A stretch of 64,000 nucleotides of DNA from Nostoc carneum NIES-2107 (lineage in GTDB: Bacteria; Cyanobacteriota; Cyanobacteriia; Cyanobacteriales; Nostocaceae). Location of the stretch: positions 6,280,908 through 6,344,907 of the forward strand of contig AP018180.1 of NCBI GenBank assembly GCA_002368155.1. Reading direction: 5' to 3'. Position numbers and translations under genes: made by a program. Below, one piece after another: positions 37,079 to 47,975 of the stretch. Below the pieces are notes generated by a model. That model saw nothing but the letters and a program-made list of their open reading frames with translations. It did not search any database and was not told the DNA's origin. Each line of letters starts with the position of its first letter. Position 1 is the stretch's first letter.

Positions 37079-38452
37079 TCACAAACTGTTCTCAATCAAC
37101 TGGCGATATTCGCTTTTTTGCTTTACGCCTTTAACTTCCTTCAACAGTTCCTTATTCTTGAACACTTGAATCGTCGGTGTTCCTGTCACACCAGCATTTT
37201 CAGCAATATCTCGGTCTTTATCAATGTCAATTTCGACAAAGTGAATTTTGCCGTCAAATTCATCGACTACCTTATTTAATATTGGTTTGAGGGTATGACA
37301 AGGGCCACAGCCAGGAGAAACGTATTTTACCAAAAGTAAGCGATCGCTGTCGTGGAATAATTTCCGCAAAGCATAGCCACCTTCATGACGCGTAGCATTG
37401 AGATTAAATTCGGCTTCTTGTTCTGCTTCAGTTTTGTGGGCTGCTGGCTGATGTTCTAATTCATTAACTGCACTAGTCGGCTGTTGATGAAATTCTTGAA
37501 TCAAAGCATTAGACGACAACCAGCGTTCTGCCAACATTGCTGACATACAACCGCTACCAGCAGCCGTAATCGCTTGGCGATACTCATGATCTTGCACGTC
37601 ACCTGCAGCAAAAACTCCTTCTACACTGGTTTCTGGTGAACCACCCTTAGTCACTATGTAACCCACCTCATCTAGTTCTAGTTGCCCTTTAAATAATGAG
37701 GTATTGGGATTGTGACCAATAGCGTAAAATAAACCCTTGGCGTGAATTTGGCTTTCTTCACCAGTCTTAGTATTGCGGACTTTTACCCCATCCATGTGGC
37801 CATTACCAAAGATGTCTACGGCTTCTGTGCTCCAATGTACTTGGATTTTAGGGTTGCTCAAAACTCTGTCTTGCATAGCTTTAGAAGCCCGCATTTTATC
37901 AGAACGTACCAATAGATTCACTTTGGAGCCGTACTTGGTTAAGTAAATTGACTCTTCCGCCGCTGAGTCGCCAGCACCAATTACAGCCAATTCCGCACCG
38001 TGGAAAATTGGTGTTGCACCATCGCAAATCGCACAAGCTGAAATCCCACGACTCCAAAATTCATGTTCGCTGGGTAAACCCAAGCGCTTTGCCGTTGCAC
38101 CAGTAGCGATAATAATACTATTGGTTTTAACTTCCCTTTCTTCAGAACGAACAGTAAAAGGACGCTGACTCAAGTCCACTGATATTACATCCTCTGTATA
38201 CAACTCAGCTCCCCAGCGTTCTGCTTGAGCTTTCATCCGATCCATTAGTTCCGGCCCAGTAATACCTTGGGGAAACCCAGGAAAGTTCTCTACTTCTGTC
38301 GTTGTCATTAACTGCCCGCCAGGTAATCCCCCAGCTTGGAAACCTTCAAATACCACAGGCTTGAGGTTAGCGCGTCCTGCATAGATAGCCGCTGTGTACC
38401 CGGCTGGCCCAGAACCGATGATTACTAAGTTTTCTACTGTCGGGTTAGTCAT
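37079..38452 (-). CDS. trxB: NTRC: thioredoxin reductase fused to thioredoxin
   Basis: 457 residues. The N-terminal flavoprotein part (about 1-318) has GSGPAGY for FAD, the redox-active pair Cys140-Cys143 (CAIC), GAGDSAAEE for NADPH, and [11 protein letters not shown] linker near 320-355 (Gln/Glu/Ala-rich) leads to a C-terminal thioredoxin domain with Cys382-Cys385 (CGPC). This is the NADPH-dependent thioredoxin reductase C architecture of cyanobacteria and chloroplasts, which reduces 2-Cys peroxiredoxin using NADPH in the dark. The gene is monocistronic. Confidence 0.95.
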   Translation of the reverse strand: MTNPTVENLVIIGSGPAGYTAAIYAGRANLKPVVFEGFQAGGLPGGQLMTTTEVENFPGFPQGITGPELMDRMKAQAERWGAELYTEDVISVDLSQRPFTVRSEEREVKTNSIIIATGATAKRLGLPSEHEFWSRGISACAICDGATPIFHGAELAVIGAGDSAAEESIYLTKYGSKVNLLVRSDKMRASKAMQDRVLSNPKIQVHWSTEAVDIFGNGHMDGVKVRNTKTGEESQIHAKGLFYAIGHNPNTSLFKGQLELDEVGYIVTKGGSPETSVEGVFAAGDVQDHEYRQAITAAGSGCMSAMLAERWLSSNALIQEFHQQPTSAVNELEHQPAAHKTEAEQEAEFNLNATRHEGGYALRKLFHDSDRLLLVKYVSPGCGPCHTLKPILNKVVDEFDGKIHFVEIDIDKDRDIAENAGVTGTPTIQVFKNKELLKEVKGVKQKSEYRQLIENSL

Positions 38453-38682
38453 ACTATTTATACGAACTCATAACGACTACGTTTAATCTAGCATAACAAA
38501 CTTATATTGGCTACGCCATAGGAGAAGCGATCGCAAATGCAAATTTAGGGTGCGATCGCTTGTGTTTTCAGGATAAAACCCTAATCTCAAAAATTTTTTA
38601 CTACAGGTGATATGAAACCAAAAGCAACTGGGTAAGTTACTTCTAGAACAAACAAACAACCCACCCCCCTGGGAAAACACTT

Positions 38683-39222
38683 ATGAAAACCGAACTGAAA
38701 GCTAAATTTCTGCAACACCTTCTAGGTAAAAAGAAAGAAGACCAAGGTTTTACACTTATTGAATTGTTAGTTGTAATTATCATCATTGGTATTCTATCTG
38801 CGATCGCTCTCCCTTCATTCTTAAACCAAGCTAAGAAAGCTAAACAATCTGAAGCTAAGACCTATGTTGGTTCTATGAACAGAGGTCAGCAAGCATTCAT
38901 GACAGAAAACGACACATTTACTAACAGTATTGACGATTTAGGTATTGGGATCTCTACTGAGACTAGTAATTATACTTATACTACTTCTAGTAATGGAGGC
39001 TCTGGAACTGGTTTACACGCTACATCTGCTTCTGCACAAAAAGTTACTGGTCTCAAAAATTACGGTGGTCGGGTTTACTTAAAACAAGTTGGAAGTAACT
39101 CTGAATTAACTAGCATAGCTTTCTTGTGTGAAAGTAATAGCGTTGATGTTGCTGGTAGCGGCATTATATCTTCAACTGCAGGATCAACAGGTTGTGACAC
39201 TGCTGGTAAATTTATTAAGTAA
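38683..39222 (+). CDS. pilA: Type IV pilin-like protein (PilA family)
   Basis: 179 residues. A 22-residue basic leader ends in Gly22, then FTLIELLVVIIIIGILSAIA: the class III signal peptide with cleavage after Gly22 and Glu27 (mature +5). A coiled N-terminal helix follows, then a Ser/Thr/Gly-rich globular region (SNYTYTTSSNGGSGTG) and a C-terminal Cys pair (FLCESN and GCDTAG) that would form the pilin disulfide loop. It is exported and polymerised into pili for motility, adhesion or DNA uptake. A hairpin terminator follows; next is a GT41 glycosyltransferase. Confidence 0.92.
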   Translation: MKTELKAKFLQHLLGKKKEDQGFTLIELLVVIIIIGILSAIALPSFLNQAKKAKQSEAKTYVGSMNRGQQAFMTENDTFTNSIDDLGIGISTETSNYTYTTSSNGGSGTGLHATSASAQKVTGLKNYGGRVYLKQVGSNSELTSIAFLCESNSVDVAGSGIISSTAGSTGCDTAGKFIK

Positions 39223-39277
39223 CATTTGCTTGAATTATTGACACTGGTTTGTTTGACTAGATGTTAATTAATTATTA

Positions 39278-39301
39278 GCCTACCAAAGTTTTTTGGTAGG
39301 C
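39278..39301 (+). terminator. Terminator after pilA
   Basis: GCCTACCAAA pairs perfectly with TTTGGTAGGC around a 4-base loop, 56 bases beyond the pilin stop, followed by the moderately T-rich AAATTTCTTT. Confidence 0.7.
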
Positions 39302-39348
39302 AAATTTCTTTAATTAGTAACGATTTCCAAAACCTCTCTACTTAACTT

Positions 39349-41622
39349 ATGAATATAACTTCAGACCTTAATCTTGTTCATAATCGTGAATGGCAAAAAT
39401 TAGCTGAAAAATATTTGATAGATAAAAAATATGAGCTAGCGCTTTCACTATATGAGCAAGCTATTGAAATAGAGCCTCATATTCAAAATTATTACTGGTA
39501 CTCAGGTTTAATTTTGCTACTTCAAGGTAAAGAAGAAGAAGCTCATTTAACTTGGTCTATGGCTTTGATATATGAGGAAGAAACAACGCAACAAGAACAT
39601 TTACAAAAATTATTAGAGATTTTAAACCAACAGATACAACGTTGTCTTAAAGAAGAGGATTATCCAACAGCTTGGTTAATTCATCAACATATTAGAGAAC
39701 TTGTACCTGATGATATAAATAATTTATTACAAATTATTCTAGTCGATATTCAATTACCAGATAATTATGAGCAGATTTTGGAGATTTTGGATTTAATTAA
39801 TAATTATTTATATACTAAATTACCTGACAGTAATATAGAAATATTAGCTGCTGTAATTAAAGAAGTTTTAGTTAATTTAACTAAAGAGCCATCAGTAATT
39901 AGTTTTATTAAAAATTGTTTAAACAATATTCCTGATGATTCTATTGAAATAATTATTAATATGATAATGGTTCAGAGTGTAAGGATTGCTTATGCACTGC
40001 GTTCTGTTGAATTGTCAGTTATTTTAGCAGAATGTTGTTTAGACAGAGTCCCTGAAAGTTTTTATATAGTTAAAAGAGAAATCCTTTTTCAATTACCACA
40101 TTTTTATTGTAGTAATGCTGAATTTGATAAAGCAATTGAACTATCTAAACTAGCTTACGATTTAGTTAACACTTTATCAGAAAAAATCTTTGCTAACTTT
40201 GTCATGATTAAAGGATTGATGACTGCTGGTATTTATTTTAAAGAGTCAGATTTAGCGTTACAGAAGCATTTATCTCTTTTGGATCAACTTATAGAAGAAA
40301 ATCCAGAAATTTCGGATCAAGCTTCTTGTCAGCGTATTTTTCAATCTGCTTTCTTTTTCCCTTATATTTATGATTATCCTAAAAGAACTCGGAATATTCA
40401 AAATTATTTAGCTAAATCATGCCATAATTATATATTAGAGAACAATTTAGAATTAGTTAAATGCTCTCATGAAAACTTAGTTTCAAGAAAAGAAAAATCA
40501 GTAATTAAATTTAAAAAAACTATTAATATAGGATATGTCTCTGCTTGCTTAAAACAACATTCAGTAGGGTGGATAAGCCGCTGGATTTTTAAATATCATG
40601 ACAAAGATAAATTTAAAATTTTTGCCTATTCTTTAGGAGACGCTTTAGCCAACAATCCCTTTGTTGAACAATTTTTTGTTAACCATACAGAGAAATTTTA
40701 TCAATTTGATTCTATTCAATATGGTTATGCAAAAATCTGTGAACAGATTCAAGCTGATGAGATTGATATTTTAATTGATCTTGATAGTATTACCTACGAT
40801 CAAACTTGTATTTTAATGTCAATTAGAACTGCTCCTATTCAAGTTACCTGGCTAGGATGGGATGCTTCGGGAATACCTTCAATCGACTATTATATTGCAG
40901 ATAATTATGTTTTACCTGAATCAGCACAAGATTACTATAGTGAAAAAATCTGGAAATTGCCTCAAACTTATATAGCTGTGGATGGTTTTGAATCTGGTGT
41001 ACCTAATATTAAACGCAGCGATTTGGATATTCCTGATGATGCTATTATTTATTTTGTGTCCCAAAGAGGATTTAAGTTAAATCGAGCAATTATATCTGCA
41101 CAACTAAAAATTATTAGAGAAGTTCCTAAGAGTTACCTTTTAATAAAAAGTGAATCTCAGGAAAAATCATTTCAAGAGTGTTTTACTTCTATTGCAAAGG
41201 AAGAAGGTGTTAGCCCTTCCCAAATTAAATTTTTTCCTCCTACAGCAACAGAATTAATTCATAGAGCTAATTTAGGAATTGTAGATGTTGTGCTTGATAC
41301 TTATCCTTATAATGGTGCAACCACAACATTAGAAACTTTATGGATGGGTACTCCTCTAGTTACAAGAGTTGGTGAACAGTTTTCTGCACGCAATAGCTAT
41401 ACGATGATGCTAAATGCAGGAATTACAGAAGGGATTGCTTGGACTGAAGAAGAATATGTAGAGTGGGGTGTGCGTTTGGGTAAGGATGAGAAATTAAGAC
41501 AGCAAATTTCTTGGAAACTTCGTCAATCCAGGCATACAGCACCCCTATGGAATGCCAAGCAGTTTACCCGCGAAATGGAAAAGGCTTACGAGCAGATGTG
41601 GCAAAAATATATTTATAGTTAA
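39349..41622 (+). CDS. SPINDLY/OGT-type (GT41) glycosyltransferase with TPR-like N terminus
   Basis: 757 residues. The N-terminal half contains TPR-like helical repeats (KKYELALSLYEQAIEIEP near 26-43). From about 390 the OGT catalytic region begins (NIGYVSACLKQHSVGWISRW), with VTWLGWDASGIPSIDYYIAD and near 654 GATTTLETLWMGTPLVTR. This family transfers GlcNAc or other sugars to Ser/Thr of proteins, or works on heterocyst or adhesin glycans in bacteria. It lies 126 bases after pilA with a terminator between. The gene is visibly A+T-rich, unlike most of the window. Confidence 0.88.
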   Translation: MNITSDLNLVHNREWQKLAEKYLIDKKYELALSLYEQAIEIEPHIQNYYWYSGLILLLQGKEEEAHLTWSMALIYEEETTQQEHLQKLLEILNQQIQRCLKEEDYPTAWLIHQHIRELVPDDINNLLQIILVDIQLPDNYEQILEILDLINNYLYTKLPDSNIEILAAVIKEVLVNLTKEPSVISFIKNCLNNIPDDSIEIIINMIMVQSVRIAYALRSVELSVILAECCLDRVPESFYIVKREILFQLPHFYCSNAEFDKAIELSKLAYDLVNTLSEKIFANFVMIKGLMTAGIYFKESDLALQKHLSLLDQLIEENPEISDQASCQRIFQSAFFFPYIYDYPKRTRNIQNYLAKSCHNYILENNLELVKCSHENLVSRKEKSVIKFKKTINIGYVSACLKQHSVGWISRWIFKYHDKDKFKIFAYSLGDALANNPFVEQFFVNHTEKFYQFDSIQYGYAKICEQIQADEIDILIDLDSITYDQTCILMSIRTAPIQVTWLGWDASGIPSIDYYIADNYVLPESAQDYYSEKIWKLPQTYIAVDGFESGVPNIKRSDLDIPDDAIIYFVSQRGFKLNRAIISAQLKIIREVPKSYLLIKSESQEKSFQECFTSIAKEEGVSPSQIKFFPPTATELIHRANLGIVDVVLDTYPYNGATTTLETLWMGTPLVTRVGEQFSARNSYTMMLNAGITEGIAWTEEEYVEWGVRLGKDEKLRQQISWKLRQSRHTAPLWNAKQFTREMEKAYEQMWQKYIYS

Positions 41623-41634
41623 TATAAGTTAATA

Positions 41635-41670
41635 TAAGCGAAAGGAGGGGTTTAGCCCTCCTTTCGCTTA
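41635..41670. terminator. Hairpin between convergent glycosyltransferase genes
   Basis: TAAGCGAAAGGAGGG pairs perfectly over 15 bp with CCCTCCTTTCGCTTA around a 6-base loop. It is placed between two convergent genes and could terminate both. Confidence 0.8.
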
Positions 41671-41683
41671 AAGCACTGAATGC

Positions 41684-44600
41684 TTACATTTTTGTAAGCC
41701 TTGTGTAATAGGAACTAGTAGTAGATATTTTATTAATACAGTCATCTAATTCATAAGACTGTAAATCTCCTATTGGTAATGCTGCTAAAGTTTGTTTATT
41801 TTCATTAGGTAAAATAATTCGAGCGTAAATGCGTGGTAATAAAACTTCCCATTGAATAGCAGCTAAATTTTCTATCGGTGTAATTTCTAAATCTTCACTA
41901 ATATCTAAGTTTTCTTCAATTAGTAAATTCATAGTAACACTAGATAAAAACATAGCAGCATCTTCAGCATTAATACTACTTATGCTAATCAATAGAGTAG
42001 TTTTTGAACTATGAGGATGGCTAGCTAGCGCCTTTATAATTTCTGCCATTTCTAAACCTAATTGTTCTTCTGGCTGTGACCAATCAGGGAAGATAATTAA
42101 GTTGATTTCTTTCAGATTCAAAGGCAATAAAGTTGCATTAATGAGTGCAGAACTCACCGTTTGCGCCATTTTTGTCCAAGAGAATTTTTTAGCCTGTGAT
42201 AACCCTGCGTTAATCAATGACTGACGAATACTAGGTTTCTGCACTTCACACAAAGCATTTGCAAGTGCTTCTACATCATTATCATTGACATAAATAGCTG
42301 CTTCTCCTGTGACTTCTGGTATTGATGCATTGGGACAAGTAATTACAGGACAGCCACAAGCCATTGCTTCTAAGACAGGCATTCCAAAGCCTTCATATTT
42401 AGAAGGATAAACTAGTGCTACTGCTCCAGAGTAAGCTAATACTAGTTCTTCATCACTCAGTTGCAAGAGATGTACAGTGCTACCTGATGTATATGCTCTA
42501 AATTCTGGTGCTAATACTCCACCAATACCAGTACAAATAATATCGAATCCGTAACGGCTAGCTAGTTGTGAGAAGGCTTGGAAGAATAAAATACTATTCT
42601 TGTAACCAGTACCAGTACCCACTAATAAAAAATAGGGTTTATTTATGCCATATTTATATTTAAAAGCTTTGATCTCGCCTTCAGCAGCAGGATAAAAAAT
42701 AGTATCTACACCACAGTGAGCAATAGTAATAGATTCAAAAGGTATATGAGGGAATAATGCATTTAGGTCTTTTGCTGTATTTTCAGAAATAGAAATATAG
42801 GCTGAGGCATGTTTAATACTGTGATGTTTTTCACGCCACATAACTTCATTTAAGTTAGCTCCTAATACTTCAGGTATCATGTCATAAGCCATAAATACTG
42901 AAGGAGTATCAATCGGTGTGGTGTAGTATGTCGATACAAGTAATTCTGCTCCTTCTTCATCACATATTTCTTGAAGCATCTGTTTATCAAGTTTGGCATT
43001 GTTATAGTCGTAGTAGGAAACAGCGCGATACCGAATACCATTAATTTTAGGTGCAGTGTTGCTTCTGTCTAATACTAAGATATGATTAGCAAAATCAGTA
43101 TTTGCCCATTTTTGCAGTAGACTTCGCCAAACTCTGGCAATTCCTGTTTTGTATAGTTGAAAAAATACACCATCAACTATAATTATCGGTTTAATTTTTT
43201 GAATTTTGTTTTTTTGTTCTCGTATTTCTTCTGGTTGCAAAAAGTACCAGTTATTACTTTTAGCTTCTCTCTGCGCTATTGGTATAACACCATAATACTG
43301 AGAAATATCTACCATAGTATCATCTCCTACCCATGTAAAATAATCTCTTAGTAAGGTGGGAAATTTACTGTTTGCTTGTAAAGCTAGCCATTGAGCAACA
43401 GCATTACTGTAACCATAGTATTCTTGCTTAAATTGTAATTGTTCTGGTGTTACATAAGCAAAGTGTTGAAAGATTAATCCTTTACTTTCAGTTTCGTGAT
43501 GTAAAAAGGGATTGATTTTGGCAATATCAAGCCATTGACCATTTAGTAACGGTTCTTCTAATCTTGGAGGTTCATGTGCTACCCAGACTGCACCTGGCTT
43601 GTATCGCCATGTCCTTAACCATTCTTGATGAGGATTTTGAGTGTAACAATTGCGAGTACTAATAATTAGATTATTTCCGACAAAATACCAGCACCAATAA
43701 AATGCAGCTGTTTTATTAGGATTATCAATAAACATTTGCCTAGCAGCACAAATTTGCTCAGTAGTCCATAATTCATCTGTATCTATTTGCCACAATAAAC
43801 ATTCTTCATTAATGTTAAATAGTGGCTCATTTACCATTTCCCTTTTTCCATTCCAAAAGCTACCATTAGGTTTGCGATAAATTGTAATATTTTGTGGATA
43901 TTTTTCCCTGAGTTCATTTAAATATTCTGTTGTACCATCATTGCTGAGTCCATTAATATGAATTTTCTGGCTTATATATCCGCCTAAGTTAATACTCCAT
44001 GCTGTATCATTTTTGAGGTCAGCAACACCTTCAACAATGTGCCAATGCCATTTAAATGGTAAATGTTTAAAAGCTTCAATGTGATATTTAATAAATGGCT
44101 CACCATTTAAGACAATAGTGAAGAAATGAATAGGTAAATCTGCATTTGAAGTTAAACTTATATTGCTCAAACCATTGTGTACACAAGCATTTTCATAAGT
44201 GATTTGCTGTATAGACTTTCGTTGAAAAATTGCATATCCATTGCGAATATTACGGTTAGAAGTAATTAAGCTATATTCAGGAGATTCCAAAAGTTTATGA
44301 TAATTTTGATAGTTTTTAAATGTATTAATATCATCTAAACAAATATATTTTGCTCCATATAGTTCATTTAATTCTGCAATACCAGTAAATTCTGAGCCAT
44401 CTATTAAAACTACATCAAAATATTCTATCTTATTGTCTTCTTTAATTCTTTTAATACCAGCATCAGCGACTCCAGAATTTTTTATATATTCAATATCCTG
44501 TTGTAGCCAGGTGAGGACAAGTTCAATAGGATATGAGTTTAAGCCTGTTTTATTAGTGTTATAGAATTCTATAACTTCGCTTTCTTCAGGAAAATCAGTT

Positions 44601-45598
44601 ATGGATACTGATGAAATATTGTAACATTTTACAAAAGATTGATTCTGATATTTTCTTGATAGCTCCTGAAATCTATTCTTTGAAACTTCCATACAAAATA
44701 ATATTGGATGCTTAGAGTAATTGTTCTGAATTCCTTTTACAAATGCATCTGTACTTCCTTCCCCTGAAGATGAACCAATTTCTAAAATGGTTTCAATATC
44801 TGCTCTTTGGGCAAGTTGTTGAATTTGATAATAGAATTCATCATTTTTTATTTCCGCTGGTATTAAACGATTTAATTCAGATTTTTCAATCAAGCTATTA
44901 AATAAGTCTTCTAACAACATTTGAACTTCTAAGCTTACTTCTGCATAATCCCATTCTTCTACTGTTAACTGATTATCGTTAGGCAAATAATAATGTCTTG
45001 CACCATTGCGAGGATCTATTTGTGAATACCTACGAATTTTTTCTAATCTTTCATTCTTATTATTAATAAATAAATCTAAATGATATAAGCTTAAATTAGG
45101 TAGGCATTCACCCTCAGATATTAAATTATGAATAACTTCATGTATCTGTCCTTCATAAAAAATATTTTTATTATATTTAAATAACCTTCTTTGAAAGTCA
45201 GGAAAATGGGGTTTGCTTGTAATATAATTATTTTTACTAAAAGGAGATATCCATTTCCGACAAATCCAAAAATTATCGAAATCGTAGTTAAAATTATTGT
45301 TTTTTAAATCTTGTAGAAATTCTACAACTTTTATTGTGACAAATTCATCAGAATCTATAACAAACACCCAATCTGTATTGATATATTTGAGGTATACATT
45401 ACGCTGATAAGAATGATTACCCGTCCAGGTTGAGTGAATGATTTTAGCTCCATATTTTTTAGCGATTTCATAAGTACAATCGTTACTACCTCCGTCAACA
45501 ATAATTAATTCATCATAAATATTAGCTAATGACTCCAAAGCAATAGCTAATGTTTTTTCTGAGTTTTGCACCATCATACAAACTGTAAGGCTTGGCAT
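41684..45598 (-). CDS. Giant multi-domain glycosyltransferase (GT2 - methyltransferase-like - GT2-like - GT4)
   Basis: 1304 residues from ATG 45598, chosen because GAGG lies 8-9 bases upstream; the longer frame begins at a TTG. Domain 1 (about 1-230) is a GT2 transferase ([14 protein letters not shown], DxD as DSDE at 82-85). Domain 2 (about 265-460) has a methyltransferase-like glycine motif ([18 protein letters not shown]). Domain 3 (about 485-800) is another transferase-like region with DTDE at 606-609. Domain 4 (about 805-1160) is GT4, with [18 protein letters not shown] further 150-residue tail ends the protein. Sugar and acceptor are unknown. Confidence 0.82.
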   Translation of the reverse strand: MPSLTVCMMVQNSEKTLAIALESLANIYDELIIVDGGSNDCTYEIAKKYGAKIIHSTWTGNHSYQRNVYLKYINTDWVFVIDSDEFVTIKVVEFLQDLKNNNFNYDFDNFWICRKWISPFSKNNYITSKPHFPDFQRRLFKYNKNIFYEGQIHEVIHNLISEGECLPNLSLYHLDLFINNKNERLEKIRRYSQIDPRNGARHYYLPNDNQLTVEEWDYAEVSLEVQMLLEDLFNSLIEKSELNRLIPAEIKNDEFYYQIQQLAQRADIETILEIGSSSGEGSTDAFVKGIQNNYSKHPILFCMEVSKNRFQELSRKYQNQSFVKCYNISSVSITDFPEESEVIEFYNTNKTGLNSYPIELVLTWLQQDIEYIKNSGVADAGIKRIKEDNKIEYFDVVLIDGSEFTGIAELNELYGAKYICLDDINTFKNYQNYHKLLESPEYSLITSNRNIRNGYAIFQRKSIQQITYENACVHNGLSNISLTSNADLPIHFFTIVLNGEPFIKYHIEAFKHLPFKWHWHIVEGVADLKNDTAWSINLGGYISQKIHINGLSNDGTTEYLNELREKYPQNITIYRKPNGSFWNGKREMVNEPLFNINEECLLWQIDTDELWTTEQICAARQMFIDNPNKTAAFYWCWYFVGNNLIISTRNCYTQNPHQEWLRTWRYKPGAVWVAHEPPRLEEPLLNGQWLDIAKINPFLHHETESKGLIFQHFAYVTPEQLQFKQEYYGYSNAVAQWLALQANSKFPTLLRDYFTWVGDDTMVDISQYYGVIPIAQREAKSNNWYFLQPEEIREQKNKIQKIKPIIIVDGVFFQLYKTGIARVWRSLLQKWANTDFANHILVLDRSNTAPKINGIRYRAVSYYDYNNAKLDKQMLQEICDEEGAELLVSTYYTTPIDTPSVFMAYDMIPEVLGANLNEVMWREKHHSIKHASAYISISENTAKDLNALFPHIPFESITIAHCGVDTIFYPAAEGEIKAFKYKYGINKPYFLLVGTGTGYKNSILFFQAFSQLASRYGFDIICTGIGGVLAPEFRAYTSGSTVHLLQLSDEELVLAYSGAVALVYPSKYEGFGMPVLEAMACGCPVITCPNASIPEVTGEAAIYVNDNDVEALANALCEVQKPSIRQSLINAGLSQAKKFSWTKMAQTVSSALINATLLPLNLKEINLIIFPDWSQPEEQLGLEMAEIIKALASHPHSSKTTLLISISSINAEDAAMFLSSVTMNLLIEENLDISEDLEITPIENLAAIQWEVLLPRIYARIILPNENKQTLAALPIGDLQSYELDDCINKISTTSSYYTRLTKM

Positions 45599-46135
45599 AT
45601 TAGCTATCCTCAAAATATAAGTATTTACGAAACAATGATATATCCAAAAATATAAAAATGTTCTATTTTTTACACTTATTAATTTAAATTACAAATGTTA
45701 ACTACCACTGTCATTACTTAAATCTTGTATCATAATTTATAAAGTCATTTTCATGTAAACCATTTAGGCGAGATATAAAGTATATCTTTTTTGTACCATT
45801 GCTTAAAAAAGCAGGTAAGCTTGATTTTTATAAAATCGAAAAGCCTATTGAAGATTTTAAAATTGGCTTGCATTGCTGATATACTTAAAATTTCCAGATT
45901 ATTCTTTATAATTATTACAACATTTAACTTTAAGTTATGGAGATAATTTAAAATACAACTTCGTTAATGTAATTCTTCAGAGTGTAAATTAAGTTTTACA
46001 GCTAGTAGAAAAAGAATTAGATTCTCTTCCTATAGTTAATAATATTTTCGCCATTTTCTTAAGTGAAATAATTTGGATGTCGTAGATGAGGAGGTTATAG
46101 ATTAAAAATTTTAATATTTAACCTTCTTCTTACAT
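45599..46135. other. Long A+T-rich region upstream of the giant transferase gene
   Basis: About 540 bp with no ORF of credible length, extremely A+T-rich with many short T- and A-runs. It should contain the promoter of the minus-strand giant transferase. No repeat family was recognised. Confidence 0.4.
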
Positions 46136-46260
46136 TTATATTAACAAATATAAATTTATTATCTTTTCTAAAGTAACTTTGTAATCTTGGTGTTACGGAC
46201 ATAAGTTTATTATCTTTTCCAAAGTCATAGGAGGAATACTTGAAACCAATCTTTTTACTA
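46136..46260 (-). pseudogene. Decayed 3' copy of the neighbouring TPR gene
   Basis: Translated on the minus strand this reads SIPPMTLEKIINLCP-stop-HQDYKVTLEKIINL. It matches the end of the intact TPR protein 250 bp upstream ([20 protein letters not shown]) with an in-frame stop after the conserved Pro. The DNA shares TTGTAATCTTGG and scattered blocks with 46520-46570. It is a relic of a tandem duplication or of a longer ancestral TPR array. Confidence 0.6.
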
Positions 46261-46470
46261 TACCTGGAATGATAGCAAGATAAATAAATGTCTTGTCAGT
46301 TTAAGAAAGTTACTCATAATCTTTATTCAATTGTCGCTACTTCATCCCTAACTCAAGGTTAGTTATACAACCCTTGGATTTTCTCTCTTGATAAGTTTCA
46401 TCTTCAAGTACAGTGAATTTGTTTGTACAATGCATGAGCAAAGAGCATTAATGAGGCTTAGGCTGTTTAC
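46261..46470. other. Spacer between the TPR gene and its relic
   Basis: Around 200 bp with a TTATACAACCC/CTTGGATT-containing stretch and no ORF. It may hold further unrecognisable remains of the duplicated TPR gene. Confidence 0.3.
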
Positions 46471-46872
46471 TTATCTAATAATTACTCCTATCTTGTTCCT
46501 TTTTTTTAATCTCTCTAATAAAATCTTGTAATCTTGGCGTTCTGGATGTAAGATAATTAGCTTTTCTAAAAGTTGAATTGCACCTTTAGTATCTTTCAAC
46601 TGTAGCCGCAGATTTACTAACCCCTCTAGCGCTACTTGATTGTCTGGTTCGCGTTGCAAAACCAGTTCAAAACCCTGTTCTCGTTGCTTTAGTGCAGAAT
46701 CTGGAGATACAACTACTGTATTGGATGGCTGAATAGCCTTTTGAATTACAGGAACTGCAGAAAACACAATGGAGCCTAAGAAGGAAGCTAGAGATACAAA
46801 AGTGAGCAACTTTTGTCGTCGCTTAATTTGTTTTTTGCGATTAATGAGGTAGTCTTCCCCTGAACTAGCCAT
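46471..46872 (-). CDS. Membrane-anchored TPR protein
   Basis: 133 residues from ATG 46872 ([20 protein letters not shown]); the longer frame adds 21 residues without support. A basic stretch precedes one membrane helix (about 22-44, [20 protein letters not shown]), leaving an outer domain with two TPR-like units: [20 protein letters not shown] and [20 protein letters not shown]. Such small anchored TPR proteins of unknown function are common in cyanobacteria. Confidence 0.72.
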   Translation of the reverse strand: MASSGEDYLINRKKQIKRRQKLLTFVSLASFLGSIVFSAVPVIQKAIQPSNTVVVSPDSALKQREQGFELVLQREPDNQVALEGLVNLRLQLKDTKGAIQLLEKLIILHPERQDYKILLERLKKRNKIGVIIR

Positions 46873-47702
46873 ACTTAATGAATACTGTGGTAAATACTTA
46901 GGTGATACCAGTCCTCCCGATATGAGGATACCCACCGCTTACCACAAACTATCATTTTGGCGAAAAATGTTTTACACAATATTCAAAGGTAGATTTTGAA
47001 TACTTGATGTTATTTGTGCTATGCCAGTAGAACATTAATGATTCTAGGTTGCGATCGCCTACTCTAAACCAAGACGCACACCAGCGATCGCATTCTCTGC
47101 CAAAATCACGAATCCATTGTATTGGCATGAGTGATGGATTTATGATATCTATTCACTCCATCTATCTTGAGCAAGATTTTTATATATGCAAACCGTAAGC
47201 TATGATACTGTTGCGCGATCGCAATTGAGCAGCAACATGAAAGTTTTATAAAGATTTGCAATCTGATTGTTGAAGTTTAGATGTTTGCGATATTCTATAT
47301 AAGATGCAAATACAAAACGGTAAAATTGTTTTGCTCTTGCACAACAAAAATTCTCAACTACCCGTATTGTATGGGTTTTTCAAAATTTGCAAATATTCCG
47401 TTGACTAAAACCAATACAGTTTTACAAGTCGTGTTTGCTTATGTTATCCATGCATTGATGAGGACGGCTGTTTTGTGCTTTGAGTGTCTACGATGACTGT
47501 GCGATAAGCATCTTTGTTTTGTGGTGGTAATTACCGTACAAAACCGATAGACCGCCAATTTAGTAGAGTAAGTTATGGTATAGTTAAATAGTTAAGACTA
47601 GCTTTGCCAGATTACAACGCTCTACGCATCGGTAGCATTTACAAAACGGAAAGCAGTTTTGATTAAGTATTTACTAAACAAAATCTGAATTGAATCGAGG
47701 TT
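46873..47702. other. Intergenic region upstream of the DUF4327 gene
   Basis: About 830 bp. It contains three HIP1-type GCGATCGC sites and a 71-codon frame (47281-47496) with no plausible protein character. No RNA gene or repeat family was identified; a small RNA cannot be excluded. Confidence 0.35.
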
Positions 47703-47924
47703 ATGACTCAGCAAGTAATTCACCCAATGGTGAAATTGCAGCGTAACGTGCAATCACTCGTAGAATCAAATATTATCAAGCCAACTGATAGCATTTGGAA
47801 AATCGCTTTGCTCTATGGCAACGATTGGCCACACTGGAAACAAGAACTGTTAGATTTTGGATTTACTATGCAAGATCCAATCAGCGAATTGTTAGCAGTG
47901 GAAGCTTGGGACGAAGAAGGATAA
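47703..47924 (+). CDS. DUF4327 family protein
   Basis: 73 residues. HPMVKLQRNVQSLVESNIIK, then DSIWKIALLYGNDWPHWKQE and LLDFGF are the DUF4327 signature found across cyanobacteria. It is soluble, acidic at the C terminus (VEAWDEEG) and of unknown function. ATG at 47703 follows GAATCGAGG. Confidence 0.85.
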   Translation: MTQQVIHPMVKLQRNVQSLVESNIIKPTDSIWKIALLYGNDWPHWKQELLDFGFTMQDPISELLAVEAWDEEG

Positions 47925-47975
47925 AGGATGAAGGATGAATTTTCAACCTTCAGACCTGATGCTTATTGACTTAAT

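Noticed and set aside
47281-47496. 71-codon forward frame upstream of the DUF4327 gene
   Set aside because: Not similar to any family I recognise, many Cys and Phe in random order, no ribosome site.
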